DNA of 64,000 bases from Streptomyces sp. LBL. GTDB taxonomy: Bacteria; Actinomycetota; Actinomycetes; Streptomycetales; Streptomycetaceae. The stretch is from NCBI RefSeq assembly GCF_029893585.1, contig NZ_JARXYX010000005.1, positions 276,734 to 340,733 of the forward strand, in the 5' to 3' direction. This document shows, one piece after another, positions 26,110-34,958 of this stretch. The notes beneath the pieces were generated by a model. The model was not told the origin of the DNA and did no database searches. It was given only the letters and a program-made list of their open reading frames with translations. A program made the position numbers and the translations under genes. Each line of letters opens with the position of its first letter. The first letter of the stretch is position 1.

Positions 26110-27537
26110 TCAGCCCCCTCCCGCCGCACCTCCGCCCACCGTGAACCCGATCACCGACCCGCCCCCCGCGCGCCGGAACGCGAACGGCGCTCCCCCGTGC
26201 GCGAGTGCCACCTCCCGCACGATGGACAGGCCGAGGCCGGAACCGGGCAGGGAGCGGGCGTCGGCGGCGCGGTAGAAGCGGTCGAAGACGCGGATGAGGT
26301 CGGTGTCGGCGACACCGGGGCCGCGGTCGAGGACCTCGACACGGACCGTGCCCGGCCGGGTGGGACCGGCGATGTCGATCTCGATGGGCGCGGCGCCGGC
26401 ACGGTCGAACTTGGCGGCGTTCTCGACCAGGTTGGACAGCGCGCGGGTCAGCATGCCGGGGCGGCCGTCGGTCGTCGTGTCGCCGCTCGCGCGGACCACG
26501 ATCTCCCGTCCGATACGTCGCCGGGCGTGCCCGGCGACGTCCTCGGCGATGTCCGCGAGGTCGACCCGCTGCGGCGGCTCGCTGTCGGACTGTCCGGCCG
26601 CGAGGTCGACCAACTCGTTGACCAGGTCGGTGAGTTCGCGCGCCTCCTGGCCGAGGTCCGCGACCAGCTCCTCCCGGGTGCCGGGGGGCAGTTCGTCGAT
26701 CCTGCGGAGCAGCGAGATGTTCGTACGGAGGGAGGTCAGCGGGGTGCGCAGCTCGTGTCCCGCGTCCTGGACCAGCCGTCGCTGGTCCTCCTCGGACTGG
26801 GCGAGACGGCCGAGCATGCGGTCGAAGGCGCGGCCGAGACGGCCGACCTCGTCGTAGCCGGTGACGGGCACCTGGATACCGAGGCGGCGGGTGCGGGCGA
26901 CGTCCTCGGCGGCCGAGGTGAGGATCACCAGGCGGCGGGTGATGCGCCGGGCCAGCCACCAGCCGAACAGGCCCGCCGCGACCACGACGGCGGCCATCAG
27001 GATCAGTGTCCGCCGCTGGAGGGCACGCAGCAGGTCCTCGGTGTCGCTGAACTCCTGCGCCACCTGCACCGCGCCCCGGCCGCCGCCGAGCGAGACGGTG
27101 GCGACGCGGTAGACGTCGCTGCCGACGCCGACGTCCTCGTGCGCGACGACCTGCCCGGCCACGGCGACGGCCGCGACCTCGCGGTCGGCGACGGTCACCG
27201 GAAGCCCCGGACGGCCGGGGTCGACGACCGCGCCGTCCGACGCCAGCACCTGCACATCGGTACGAGCCGGCCGTACGAGATCGTGCCCGGGCGCCGAGGA
27301 GGAGAAGTCCCCCGGCACCATCACGTGCTGCCGCACCTCACCGCGCAGATCCTGCACTACCTGGTCGAACACCGACTCCTGGTCCACCCGCACCAGCCGC
27401 GCGGCCGCGCTGTACGACAGCACACCGACGAGCACGGTGACGGCGGCGGTGACGGCCGCGAACGACACCGCGAAGGTGGTCCTGAGCGACAGAAGCCGGG
27501 GCCGCCGATGCGACAGCAGCAGCCCGAGACGGCCCAC
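26110..27537 (-). CDS. sensor histidine kinase (HAMP-HisKA-HATPase)
   Basis: A 475-residue kinase with a first membrane helix TTFAVSFAAVTAAVTVLVGVLSY, an exported sensor region of about 110 residues and a second helix LILMAAVVVAAGLFGWWLA. A HAMP domain, the phospho-acceptor box DAGHELRTPLTSLRTN and the ATP-binding motifs NLVENAAKF, DRGPGV and GSGLGLSIV follow. It resembles MprB-type envelope-stress kinases. GTG 27537 directly follows the stop of the regulator gene, so both are co-translated. Signal unknown. Confidence 0.93.
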   Translation of the reverse strand: MGRLGLLLSHRRPRLLSLRTTFAVSFAAVTAAVTVLVGVLSYSAAARLVRVDQESVFDQVVQDLRGEVRQHVMVPGDFSSSAPGHDLVRPARTDVQVLASDGAVVDPGRPGLPVTVADREVAAVAVAGQVVAHEDVGVGSDVYRVATVSLGGGRGAVQVAQEFSDTEDLLRALQRRTLILMAAVVVAAGLFGWWLARRITRRLVILTSAAEDVARTRRLGIQVPVTGYDEVGRLGRAFDRMLGRLAQSEEDQRRLVQDAGHELRTPLTSLRTNISLLRRIDELPPGTREELVADLGQEARELTDLVNELVDLAAGQSDSEPPQRVDLADIAEDVAGHARRRIGREIVVRASGDTTTDGRPGMLTRALSNLVENAAKFDRAGAAPIEIDIAGPTRPGTVRVEVLDRGPGVADTDLIRVFDRFYRAADARSLPGSGLGLSIVREVALAHGGAPFAFRRAGGGSVIGFTVGGGAAGGG

Positions 27538-28275
27538 TCATTCCTCCCGCAGCACGTAACCCACCCCGCGGACCGTGTGGATCAGCGCGGGCGCGCCCGG
27601 CTCGTCGAGCTTGCGGCGCAGGTAACCCACGTAGACGGCGAGGTTCTTGGAGCCGGGACCGAAGTCGTAGCCCCAGATACGGTCGTAGATCCTGGAGTGG
27701 TCGAGGACGATCCCCGCGTTGCGGACCAGCAGCTCCAGGAGCTCGAACTCGGTGCGGGTCAGCTCCAGCTCGCGCGTGCCGCGCCAGGCGCGGCGGGCCT
27801 GTACGTCCATCCGCAGCCCGGCCGCCTCGATCTGCCCGTCGGGCGCGGGCGGCGGTTTCGGTACGCCGGTCGGGGCACCGGCCGGGACGCCGCCCGGGGC
27901 ACCCTCCGGGCTGGTGCGGCGCAGCAGGGCACGCAGCCGGGCGAAGACCTCCTCGACGTCGAAGGGCTTGACCACGTAGTCGTCGGCGCCCGCGTCCAGG
28001 CCGGCGATCCGGTCCTGGGTCTCCACGAGCGCCGTCAGCATCAGGATCGGCGTACGGTCGCCCTCGGCGCGCAGCACCCGGCAGACCTGGAGCCCGTCGA
28101 TCCCGGGCATCATCACGTCCAGGACGAGCACGTCCGGCGGCGTCCGGTGGGCCTGCGCGAGCGCCTCGACGCCGTCGGCGACCGCGGTGACCCGATAGCC
28201 CTCCAGAGTCAGGGCGCGCTCCAGGGCGTGACGGATGGCGCGGTCGTCTTCGGCGAGCAGCACAGTTCGGGGCAC
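27538..28275 (-). CDS. OmpR-family response regulator
   Basis: A 245-residue regulator with an intact receiver: acidic pair LLAEDDRAIR, phospho-aspartate in DVLVLDVMMPG, and the conserved lysine in YVVKPFD. A Gly/Pro-rich linker of about 25 residues leads to the winged helix (LTRTEFELLELLVRNAGIVLDHSRIYDRIWGYDFG, then YVGYLRRKLDE). It is the first gene of the pair with the kinase at 27537. MprA-like by sequence impression; targets unknown. Confidence 0.94.
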   Translation of the reverse strand: MPRTVLLAEDDRAIRHALERALTLEGYRVTAVADGVEALAQAHRTPPDVLVLDVMMPGIDGLQVCRVLRAEGDRTPILMLTALVETQDRIAGLDAGADDYVVKPFDVEEVFARLRALLRRTSPEGAPGGVPAGAPTGVPKPPPAPDGQIEAAGLRMDVQARRAWRGTRELELTRTEFELLELLVRNAGIVLDHSRIYDRIWGYDFGPGSKNLAVYVGYLRRKLDEPGAPALIHTVRGVGYVLREE

Positions 28276-28433
28276 GGGTTCAGTGTGCCCCGGCCTGCGG
28301 TGGTGTGGCCGGGTGAGCGGTCGAGCGGTCCCCCTTCTTACTGGGATCTCACCGTCACGATCTCACCGTCACACGGCCCCTCGCCTGGGCCCCCGGTCCC
28401 TGGGGCCTCGCGCCCGGGGCCCTGGCCCCGTCC

Positions 28434-29111
28434 TCAGGAACCGGACGGGCCGGACAGCGCGGGACCCGACAACGCGGCGAGCTGCTGGGCGAACGGCACG
28501 ACCTCGAAGCCGTCGGCCTTCCTCGCGGGCTCCCGAGCCGCCGACGACCCGTTCACCAGTCCGTTCGTCAGCCCGTTCGTCAGCCCGTTCGTCAGTCCGT
28601 TCATCAGCCCCGCCAGCTCCCCCGCCGCCCGCTCGATCCGCCCGTCCAGACCCTCCGCGCCCCAGTCCTCCGAGGCCGCGTAGACCCCGGTCGGGACGAC
28701 CACGGCCCGGAGGTAGGCGAACAGCGGGCGCAGGGCGTGCTCCAGGACCAGCGAGTGCCGGGCCGTGCCGCCGGTCGCCGCGATCAGCACCGGCGTGCCC
28801 GCCAGCGCGTCCTTGTCGCTCACGCCGAGCACGTCGAAGAACGACTTGAACAGCCCGCTGTACGAGGCCGAGAACACCGGCGTGACCATGATCAGCCCGT
28901 CCGCCCCGCTCACCGCGTCGAACGCGGCGGACAGCTTCTTCCCCGGGAACCCGTTGGCGAAGTTGTGCGCGATCTCCACAGCGAGGTCCCGCAACTCGAC
29001 GACCCGCACGTCGACCGGGGTCTGCCGGCCCACGGCGGCGGCCAGCCGGTCGGCCAGCAGCCGGGTGGACGACGGGACGCTCAGCCCCGCCGAGACGACG
29101 ACGAGCTTCAT
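28434..29111 (-). CDS. NADPH-dependent FMN reductase (CE1759/SsuE-like)
   Basis: A 225-residue flavodoxin-like reductase: LVVVSAGLSVPSSTRLLADRLA at the N-terminus, GADGLIMVTPVFSASYSGLFKSFFD as the flavin loop, and LIAATGGTARHSLVLEHALRPLFAYL. It overlaps the luciferase-like monooxygenase by 4 bp (29108-29111), so the pair should form a two-component flavin monooxygenase in which this enzyme supplies FMNH2. Near the C-terminus a 12-bp tandem repeat (28557-28605) encodes NGLTNGLTNGLTNGLVNG. Confidence 0.92.
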   Translation of the reverse strand: MKLVVVSAGLSVPSSTRLLADRLAAAVGRQTPVDVRVVELRDLAVEIAHNFANGFPGKKLSAAFDAVSGADGLIMVTPVFSASYSGLFKSFFDVLGVSDKDALAGTPVLIAATGGTARHSLVLEHALRPLFAYLRAVVVPTGVYAASEDWGAEGLDGRIERAAGELAGLMNGLTNGLTNGLTNGLVNGSSAAREPARKADGFEVVPFAQQLAALSGPALSGPSGS

Positions 29112-30199
29112 TCTTCACTCACTCCGTTCGCGGCGTGCGCCAGCAGGGACTGGTGGGTGGGGGCCTCCGGCACGTCGGCCGGGCGACCGACGGCGAACTC
29201 CTTGCGCAGCACCGGCACGACCTCCTCGCCGAGCATGTCGAGCTGCTCCAGCACGGTCTTCAGCGGCAGCCCCGCGTGGTCCAGGAGGAACAGCTGGCGC
29301 TGGTAGTCCCCGGCGTACTCGCGGAAGCCCAGCGTCTTCTCGATCACCTGCTGCGGCGAGCCCACGGTCAGCGGGGTCTGGTCGGTGAACTCCTCCAGCG
29401 ACGGCCCGTGCCCGTAGACCGGTGCCTCGTCGAAGTACGGCCGGAACTCACGCACCGCGTCCTGGGAGTTCTTCCGCATGAACACCTGCCCGCCCAGCCC
29501 GACGATGGCCTGCTCGGGCGTGCCGTGCCCGTAGTGGGCGTACCGGGACCGGTACAGCTCGACCATCTGCTTGGTGTGGTCGGCCGGCCAGAAGATGTTG
29601 TTGTGGAAGAAGCCGTCGCCGTAGAACGCGGCCTGCTCGGCGATCTCCGGGGAGCGGATGGAGCCGTGCCAGACGAACGGCGGTACGCCGTCCAGCGGCC
29701 GCGGCGTCGAGGTGAAGCCCTGCAGCGGCGTACGGAACTTCCCCTCCCAGTTCACGACGTCCTCACGCCACAGCCGGCGCAGCAGGGCGTAGTTCTCGAT
29801 GGTGAGGTTGATGCCCTCGCGGATGTCCTTGCCGAACCAGGGGTAGACCGGGCCGGTGTTGCCGCGCCCCATCATCAGGTCGACGCGCCCGTCGGCCAGG
29901 TGCTGGAGCATGGCGTAGTCCTCGGCGATCTTCACCGGGTCGTTGGTGGTGATGAGAGTGGTCGAGGTGGAGAGGATCAGCTTCTCCGTCCGCGCCGCGA
30001 TGTAGCCGAGCATCGTGGTCGGGGACGAGGGCACGAAGGGCGGGTTGTGGTGCTCGCCGGTCGCGAAGACGTCGAGCCCGACCTCCTCGGCCTTCAGCGC
30101 GATGGCGACCATGGCCTTGATGCGCTCACGCTCGGTCGGCGTACGGCCCGTGGTCGGGTCCGGCGTGACGTCGCCGACGCTGAAGATCCCGAACTGCAT
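29108..30199 (-). CDS. luciferase-like (LLM class) flavin-dependent monooxygenase
   Basis: A 363-residue bacterial-luciferase-family protein (TIM barrel), starting MQFGIFSVGDVTPDPTTGRTP. It shows the ATGEHHNPPF motif and GRVDLMMGRGNTGPVYPWFG. It should oxidise a small organic substrate with FMNH2 and oxygen. Cofactor supply comes from the coupled FMN reductase. GGAGG lies about ten bases before the ATG at 30199. Operator-like sequence precedes it. The substrate is not visible from sequence. Confidence 0.92.
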   Translation of the reverse strand: MQFGIFSVGDVTPDPTTGRTPTERERIKAMVAIALKAEEVGLDVFATGEHHNPPFVPSSPTTMLGYIAARTEKLILSTSTTLITTNDPVKIAEDYAMLQHLADGRVDLMMGRGNTGPVYPWFGKDIREGINLTIENYALLRRLWREDVVNWEGKFRTPLQGFTSTPRPLDGVPPFVWHGSIRSPEIAEQAAFYGDGFFHNNIFWPADHTKQMVELYRSRYAHYGHGTPEQAIVGLGGQVFMRKNSQDAVREFRPYFDEAPVYGHGPSLEEFTDQTPLTVGSPQQVIEKTLGFREYAGDYQRQLFLLDHAGLPLKTVLEQLDMLGEEVVPVLRKEFAVGRPADVPEAPTHQSLLAHAANGVSEE

Positions 30200-30209
30200 G
30201 GTCGTTCAA

Positions 30210-30238
30210 CCTCCATCTTGTTGACCATTCAACTATAC
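30210..30238 (-). promoter_or_regulatory. promoter/operator of the LLM monooxygenase-FMN reductase pair
   Basis: On the minus strand a -10-like TATAGT (30232-30237) overlaps the palindrome GTTGAATGGTCAAC (30220-30233; 5-bp arms, 4-base spacer). GGAGG for the gene follows at 30210-30214, and half-site GTTGAACG is repeated just upstream of the start codon. The layout suggests a repressor that blocks polymerase at this site, as for MarR or HxlR proteins. No candidate repressor gene is adjacent. Confidence 0.5.
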
Positions 30239-30457
30239 CGATGAACGACCACCCTCCCCGCCTTATTCCATCGACCGCGGCCGCCTCCTTCCGCCGCCCC
30301 CGCCTCCCTGAACCAACCCATGAACCACCCCTGGACCGCCCTGGACCGCCATGGACCGCCCATGGACCGAGACCACCAACCGCCCGATCAGCCCACCCGC
30401 CTATCCTGGCCGAACAGGCTTCCACCCCACCCGTTCGCTCAGTCCGAGGAGCAGCCC

Positions 30458-31234
30458 ATGGCCACCGCCGTCCCGTCCGCCGCCTCCCGCATCGCCGTCG
30501 TCACCGGTGCGAGCAGCGGAATCGGCGCCGCCACGGCCCGTCAGCTGGCCGCGGCCGGCTACCGCGTCGTCCTCACCGCCCGCCGCAAGGACCGCATCGA
30601 GGCCCTGGCCGAGGAGATCAACGCGGCGGGCCACCAGGCGACGGCCTACCCGCTGGACATCACCGACCGGGCCGCAGTGGACGAGTTCGCCTCCGCTTTC
30701 AAGACCATCGGCGTGCTGGTCAACAACGCCGGCGGAGCCCTCGGCGCCGACCCGGTGGCCACCGGCGACCCGGCCGACTGGCGCTCGATGTACGAGACCA
30801 ACGTCATCGGCACCCTCAACCTCACCCAGGCCCTGCTCCCCCAGCTGGACGCGAGCGGTGACGGCACGGTCGTGGTCGTCTCCTCGACGGCCGGCCACGG
30901 CACCTACGAGGGCGGCGCGGGCTACGTCGCCGCCAAGCACGGCGCCCACGTCCTCGCCGAGACCCTGCGCCTGGAGATCGTCGGCCGCCCGGTCCGCGTC
31001 ATCGAGATCGCCCCCGGCATGGTCAGGACGGACGAGTTCGCCCTCACCCGCTTCGGCGGCGACCAGGAGAAGGCCGCGAAGGTCTATGAGGGCGTCGCGG
31101 AGCCCCTGACGGCGGACGACGTGGCGGACACCATCACCTGGGCGGTGACCCGCCCCAGCCACGTCAACGTCGACCTCCTGATCCTCCGCCCTCGCGCCCA
31201 GGCCTCCAACACGAAGGTCCACCGGGAGCGGTGA
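30458..31234 (+). CDS. short-chain dehydrogenase/reductase (SDR)
   Basis: A 258-residue classical SDR: NAD(P) motif VVTGASSGIGAATARQLA, followed by an arginine pair (LTARRKDR) that favours NADP, NNAGGA, catalytic Ser in VVVVSSTAGHG and Tyr-x3-Lys as YVAAKHG. ATG 30458 has GAGGA about eight bases upstream. The stop overlaps the start of the small membrane protein by one base. Substrate unknown. Confidence 0.93.
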   Translation: MATAVPSAASRIAVVTGASSGIGAATARQLAAAGYRVVLTARRKDRIEALAEEINAAGHQATAYPLDITDRAAVDEFASAFKTIGVLVNNAGGALGADPVATGDPADWRSMYETNVIGTLNLTQALLPQLDASGDGTVVVVSSTAGHGTYEGGAGYVAAKHGAHVLAETLRLEIVGRPVRVIEIAPGMVRTDEFALTRFGGDQEKAAKVYEGVAEPLTADDVADTITWAVTRPSHVNVDLLILRPRAQASNTKVHRER

Positions 31235-31380
31235 TGCCGGACGCCGAACGGGAGCAACACCGCCTGAAGGAGGAGACGAGGAACGAACGCCACATGTGGA
31301 TGTGGCTGGCGTACTTCCTCTTCGGCATCCACATCGTGGCCTTCGTCATGATCTACGCGGTGACGCACGCCCCGAAGTGA
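31234..31380 (+). CDS. 48-residue single-pass membrane protein
   Basis: ATG 31234 shares its A with the SDR stop codon, so it is read by translational coupling. The protein has a charged N-terminus (MPDAEREQHRLKEETRNERHM) and one hydrophobic helix (WMWLAYFLFGIHIVAFVMIYAV). It resembles the small single-helix proteins grouped as DUF6126 in actinobacteria; I am not certain of the family. Ends 7 bases before the convergent rtcB gene. Confidence 0.75.
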   Translation: MPDAEREQHRLKEETRNERHMWMWLAYFLFGIHIVAFVMIYAVTHAPK

Positions 31381-31387
31381 GACCCCG

Positions 31388-32581
31388 TCAGCCCTTCACG
31401 CACACCACCTGCTTCAGCTTCGCCACGACCTCCACCAGGTCCCGCTGCTGCTCGATGACCTGCTCGATCGGCTTGTAGGCGCCCGGGATCTCGTCCACGA
31501 CGCCGGAGTCCTTACGGCACTCCACGCCCCGCGTCTGCTCCTCCAGGTCCTTCGTCGTGAAGCGACGCTTGGCCGCGTTCCGGCTCATCCGCCGCCCCGC
31601 ACCGTGGGACGCCGAGTTGAAGGACTTCGCGTTCCCGAGGCCCTTCACGATGTACGAACCCGTGCCCATGGAGCCGGGGATGATCCCGTACTCGCCGGAG
31701 CCGGCCCGGATCGCACCCTTGCGCGTCACGAGCAGGTCCATGCCGTCGTAGCGCTCCTCGGACACGTAGTTGTGGTGCGCGCTGATCTCCGGCTCGAAGG
31801 TCGGCTTCGCCTTCTTGAACTCCTTGCGGACCACGTCCTTCAGGAGCGCCATCATGATCGTACGGTTGTACTTCGCGTACTCCTGCGCCCAGAACAGGTC
31901 GTGACGGTACGCCGCCATCTGCGGGGTGTCCGCGACGAACACGGCGAGGTCGCGGTCGACCAGGCCCTGGTTGTGCGGGAGCTTCTGGGCCACACCGATA
32001 TGGAACTCGGCCAGTTCCTTGCCGATGTTCCGGGAGCCGGAGTGGAGCATGAGCCAGACAGAATCGGCCGTATCCGTGCATACTTCGACGAAGTGATTGC
32101 CGGATCCAAGCGTTCCCATCTGCTTTCCAGCACGCTCGTGACGGAATTTGACCGCGTCGGCGACTCCGTCGAACCGCCCCCAGAAGTCGTCCCACCCAGC
32201 CGTGGCCAGCCCGTGGAACCGCCCCGGATCGACAGCGGCGTCATGCATCCCCCGCCCCACCGGAATCGCCTGCTCGACCTTCGACCGCAGTCGGGACAGA
32301 TCACCGGGCAGGTCGTTCGCCGTCAGCGACGTCTTCACCGCCGACATCCCGCACCCGATGTCCACCCCCACCGCCGCCGGACACACCGCCCCGTGCATCG
32401 CGATGACCGACCCGACCGTCGCACCCTTGCCGTAGTGGACGTCCGGCATGACCGCCAGGCCTTTGATCCACGGCAGGGTCGCCACGTTGCGCAGCTGCTG
32501 GAGCGCGCCCTCGTCGACCGTCGCCGGGTCGGCCCACATACGGATCGGAACCTTCGCGCCCGGCATTTCCACGTACGACAT
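31388..32581 (-). CDS. rtcB: RtcB-type RNA 3'-phosphate ligase
   Basis: A 397-residue RtcB. It contains the metal/GMP residues VGVDIGCGMSAV, GSGNHFVEV, LMLHSGSRNIGK, AHHNYVSEE and the guanylated histidine region SASHGAGRRMSRN. RtcB joins 2',3'-cyclic phosphate or 3'-phosphate RNA ends to 5'-OH ends with GTP and Mn(II), for tRNA or rRNA repair. No archease or RtcA gene is next to it. ATG 32581 has GAGGA upstream. It converges on the SDR/small membrane protein genes. Confidence 0.95.
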   Translation of the reverse strand: MSYVEMPGAKVPIRMWADPATVDEGALQQLRNVATLPWIKGLAVMPDVHYGKGATVGSVIAMHGAVCPAAVGVDIGCGMSAVKTSLTANDLPGDLSRLRSKVEQAIPVGRGMHDAAVDPGRFHGLATAGWDDFWGRFDGVADAVKFRHERAGKQMGTLGSGNHFVEVCTDTADSVWLMLHSGSRNIGKELAEFHIGVAQKLPHNQGLVDRDLAVFVADTPQMAAYRHDLFWAQEYAKYNRTIMMALLKDVVRKEFKKAKPTFEPEISAHHNYVSEERYDGMDLLVTRKGAIRAGSGEYGIIPGSMGTGSYIVKGLGNAKSFNSASHGAGRRMSRNAAKRRFTTKDLEEQTRGVECRKDSGVVDEIPGAYKPIEQVIEQQRDLVEVVAKLKQVVCVKG

Positions 32582-32785
32582 ATCGTCCTCATTCCCCCGG
32601 AAAACAGCAGAAGTCCTGAATCGCAAAAGCCATCGCCAAAGTCGATGAAAGGGACATCGGACCGGCGTCCATGGCCATGCGTGCGATACACATTGTCTCC
32701 AGGGGGCGCCCCCATGCGGCAAGCGATTAACCAGCGGGGACACTGGGACACCCCCAGGGAAACCACCGTCGAGAGGAGCCTGACC

Positions 32786-33700
32786 GTGCAGCGGAAGGCG
32801 TACGTACCCGGCGTCGCCGCGCTCCTCGCGGCCCTGTTCGCCACACTCGCCGGCTGCACCGGCAGTTCCGACGACGGCGGCACGACGGACAGCGCGAACC
32901 CCGGCGACCCCGGCACGGCCTCCCCCGCGGCCCAGCCGGGCCGGTACCGCACCCTTCCCGAACCCTGCGGCGCGGTCGGCCGGAGCACCCTCGACTCGCT
33001 GCTGCCCGGCATCCGGCAGATCACCGACGAGGACCAGCGGGAGAAGGCGTACGCGGGCGAACCGACCGTCACCTACGACACGGACCGCAAGGTCGGCTGC
33101 CGTTGGAAGGTGGAGTCCACGAACGCCACCGACCATCTGCTGATCGACTTCGAGCGGGTGGTGTCGTACGACAACTCCGTGAGCGACGACAGCCAGGCGC
33201 AGCAGCTGTTCGCGACGATGGAGGAGGCGGCCGACCTCCCCGAGGTGGCGAGCACCAGCGCCCCCTCGGACGTCGGCACCGGTGACGAGAGCACCGCGAG
33301 CGCCGGAAGCGCCGGAAGCGCTGCCCTTCCCGGAGCCACCCCGACCGCCTCCGCCTCTGCCTCGGCGCCCTCGTCGGCTTCGCCATCGCCCACGTCATCT
33401 TTGACGTCCTCTTCGTCCTCTTCGTCCCCCACGTCCTCGAGCACCGTCCCCCCGGCCGACCTCCAGCCGCGGCTCCTCGACGGTCTCGGCGACGCGGCCT
33501 TCCTGGACGATGTGCTGAGCAGTTCGGGTTCGACGGCCCAGCAGCGCACGGTGACTGTGGCGTTCCGCACGTCGAACGTGGTCGTGACGATGGAGTACGA
33601 GGAGCAGCCGGCGACCGTCGGAGTGGCTCCGGACAGCCAGGAAATGCAGGACAAGGCCCTGAAACTGGCCGCGCAACTGGCCGATACCCTGGCCGGCTAG
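32786..33700 (+). CDS. DUF3558-like lipoprotein 1
   Basis: A 304-residue lipoprotein. Signal MQRKAYVPGVAALLAALFATLAGC ends in lipobox LAGC (start codon GTG 32786, with GAGGAG upstream). The exported part begins with the DUF3558 pattern YRTLPEPCGAVGRSTLDSLLPG. It has a long Ser/Ala/Thr/Pro linker near residues 170-225, and ends in a hydrophilic domain. Function unknown; two paralogues in tandem suggest duplication. Confidence 0.85.
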   Translation: MQRKAYVPGVAALLAALFATLAGCTGSSDDGGTTDSANPGDPGTASPAAQPGRYRTLPEPCGAVGRSTLDSLLPGIRQITDEDQREKAYAGEPTVTYDTDRKVGCRWKVESTNATDHLLIDFERVVSYDNSVSDDSQAQQLFATMEEAADLPEVASTSAPSDVGTGDESTASAGSAGSAALPGATPTASASASAPSSASPSPTSSLTSSSSSSSPTSSSTVPPADLQPRLLDGLGDAAFLDDVLSSSGSTAQQRTVTVAFRTSNVVVTMEYEEQPATVGVAPDSQEMQDKALKLAAQLADTLAG

Positions 33701-33818
33701 CGCCCCTTCACAGAGCTCTCACTCCTCCGCACAAAGCGGCCGAAGGGAAGCCGCACCGCTTCCTCACCGCGTACCGTGGCCCCTCGGACCCGATCCGACG
33801 GCAGGAACCACAAGCGTC

Positions 33819-34802
33819 ATGAGTGAAGGAACCATGCAGCGACCAGCACAGCGAGACCGACGGAACGAGCGAGACCAGCGCGATCGGCGGGCGAAGAGCC
33901 TCAGGCGCGTCCTTGTCTGCGCGGCGGCGGTCCCCGTGATGCTGATCGCCGCCGGCTGCTCCTCGGACTCCGGCTCGGACGACGCCGGCAGCGGCGGCAG
34001 CAGCAGCGCCAGCAGCAGCAGTTCGGGCGGCGCGGAGGCAGGGGCGCCCGCGAGCCCGACACCGACGGTGCAGGCGGCGGCGTACAAGTCGCTTCCGGAG
34101 CCGTGTGCGGTGCTGTCGAAGAAGTCCCTGGGCGAACTCGTACCGGAGGGGAAGAAGTCCGGCAAGGAGGGCACGTCCGACGACACGGCGACGCGGGCCA
34201 GTTGCTCCTGGAACAGCCTCGACAACAACGGCGTCAAGGGCTCCCAGTTCCGCTGGCTGAACGTGGCGTTGCTGCGCTTCGAGTCGGACACCTCGCGCGG
34301 CTCGGGCGACCAGCAGGCGCAGGCGTACTACGCGAAGCAGGTCCAGGACGCCCAGTCGTCCCAGGGCGCGAAGAACGCCAAGTCGACGCCGCTCGCCGGG
34401 ACGGGCGACCAGGCGACGACGGTGACGTACGACCTGAAGAAGAAGGAAGGCGCCTTCAAGCAGCAGACGATCGTCACGCGCGTCGAGAACGTCGTCGTGA
34501 CCGTCGACTACAACGGCGCCGGCCTGGCCGGTGAGAAGACGCCGAGTGCGACGAGCCTGACGAAGCTCGCCGAGAAGGCGGCCCAGGAGACGGTGGCCGC
34601 GGTGTCGGCGGCGAACGGTGAGGGCACGGCGAAGGGCGGGGGGACGGCGAGCAGCTCACCGTCGGCGTCGAAGAGCGCGTCCCCGTCGAAGAACGCGACC
34701 CCGTCGAAAAGCTCGTCCCCCTCGAAGTCCGGGTCGGATTCGGCGACAAAGGCGCCCTCGAAGAAGGCCTCCCCGTCCACATCAGCGCCCAAGAAGAGCT
34801 GA
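33819..34802 (+). CDS. DUF3558-like lipoprotein 2
   Basis: A 327-residue paralogue of the preceding gene. A basic N-terminus (ERDQRDRRAKSLRRVL) and hydrophobic stretch lead to lipobox IAAGC, then a Ser/Gly linker, then YKSLPEPCAVLSKKSLGELVPEG, which matches the start of the first lipoprotein. The tail is rich in Ser-Lys-Pro (KSASPSKNATPSKSSSPSK). Start may be ATG 33819 or ATG 33834; the latter has GAAGGA five bases upstream. Confidence 0.85.
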   Translation: MSEGTMQRPAQRDRRNERDQRDRRAKSLRRVLVCAAAVPVMLIAAGCSSDSGSDDAGSGGSSSASSSSSGGAEAGAPASPTPTVQAAAYKSLPEPCAVLSKKSLGELVPEGKKSGKEGTSDDTATRASCSWNSLDNNGVKGSQFRWLNVALLRFESDTSRGSGDQQAQAYYAKQVQDAQSSQGAKNAKSTPLAGTGDQATTVTYDLKKKEGAFKQQTIVTRVENVVVTVDYNGAGLAGEKTPSATSLTKLAEKAAQETVAAVSAANGEGTAKGGGTASSSPSASKSASPSKNATPSKSSSPSKSGSDSATKAPSKKASPSTSAPKKS

Positions 34803-34850
34803 CTGTCACACCTGGACACCAACTCGCAGCTCAGCAAGGACGTTTGACGG

Positions 34851-34878
34851 AGCCCGGTCCCCCACGGGGGCCGGGCTT
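34851..34878 (+). terminator. hairpin after the DUF3558 gene pair
   Basis: AGCCCGGTCCCCC pairs with GGGGGCCGGGCT around an ACG loop, with one unpaired T, about 50 bases after the stop at 34802. T-rich CTTCT follows. Likely terminator for the lipoprotein genes. Confidence 0.75.
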
Positions 34879-34920
34879 CTGACGGTCCGACAACGCGTAC
34901 GACGCACACATGTGCCACTC

Positions 34921-34934
34921 TGTTGCGCGCAACA
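34921..34934. promoter_or_regulatory. perfect 14-bp palindrome upstream of the DUF2637 gene
   Basis: TGTTGCGCGCAACA is a perfect palindrome 25 bases before the GTG start at 34959. Its position fits an operator overlapping the promoter or 5' leader. A GntR/Kor-type repressor site is one guess, since Spd-like genes on conjugative plasmids are controlled by such proteins; nothing in the window proves it. Confidence 0.45.
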
Positions 34935-34958
34935 ACACGCAAGGGGAGGGGACTACGG

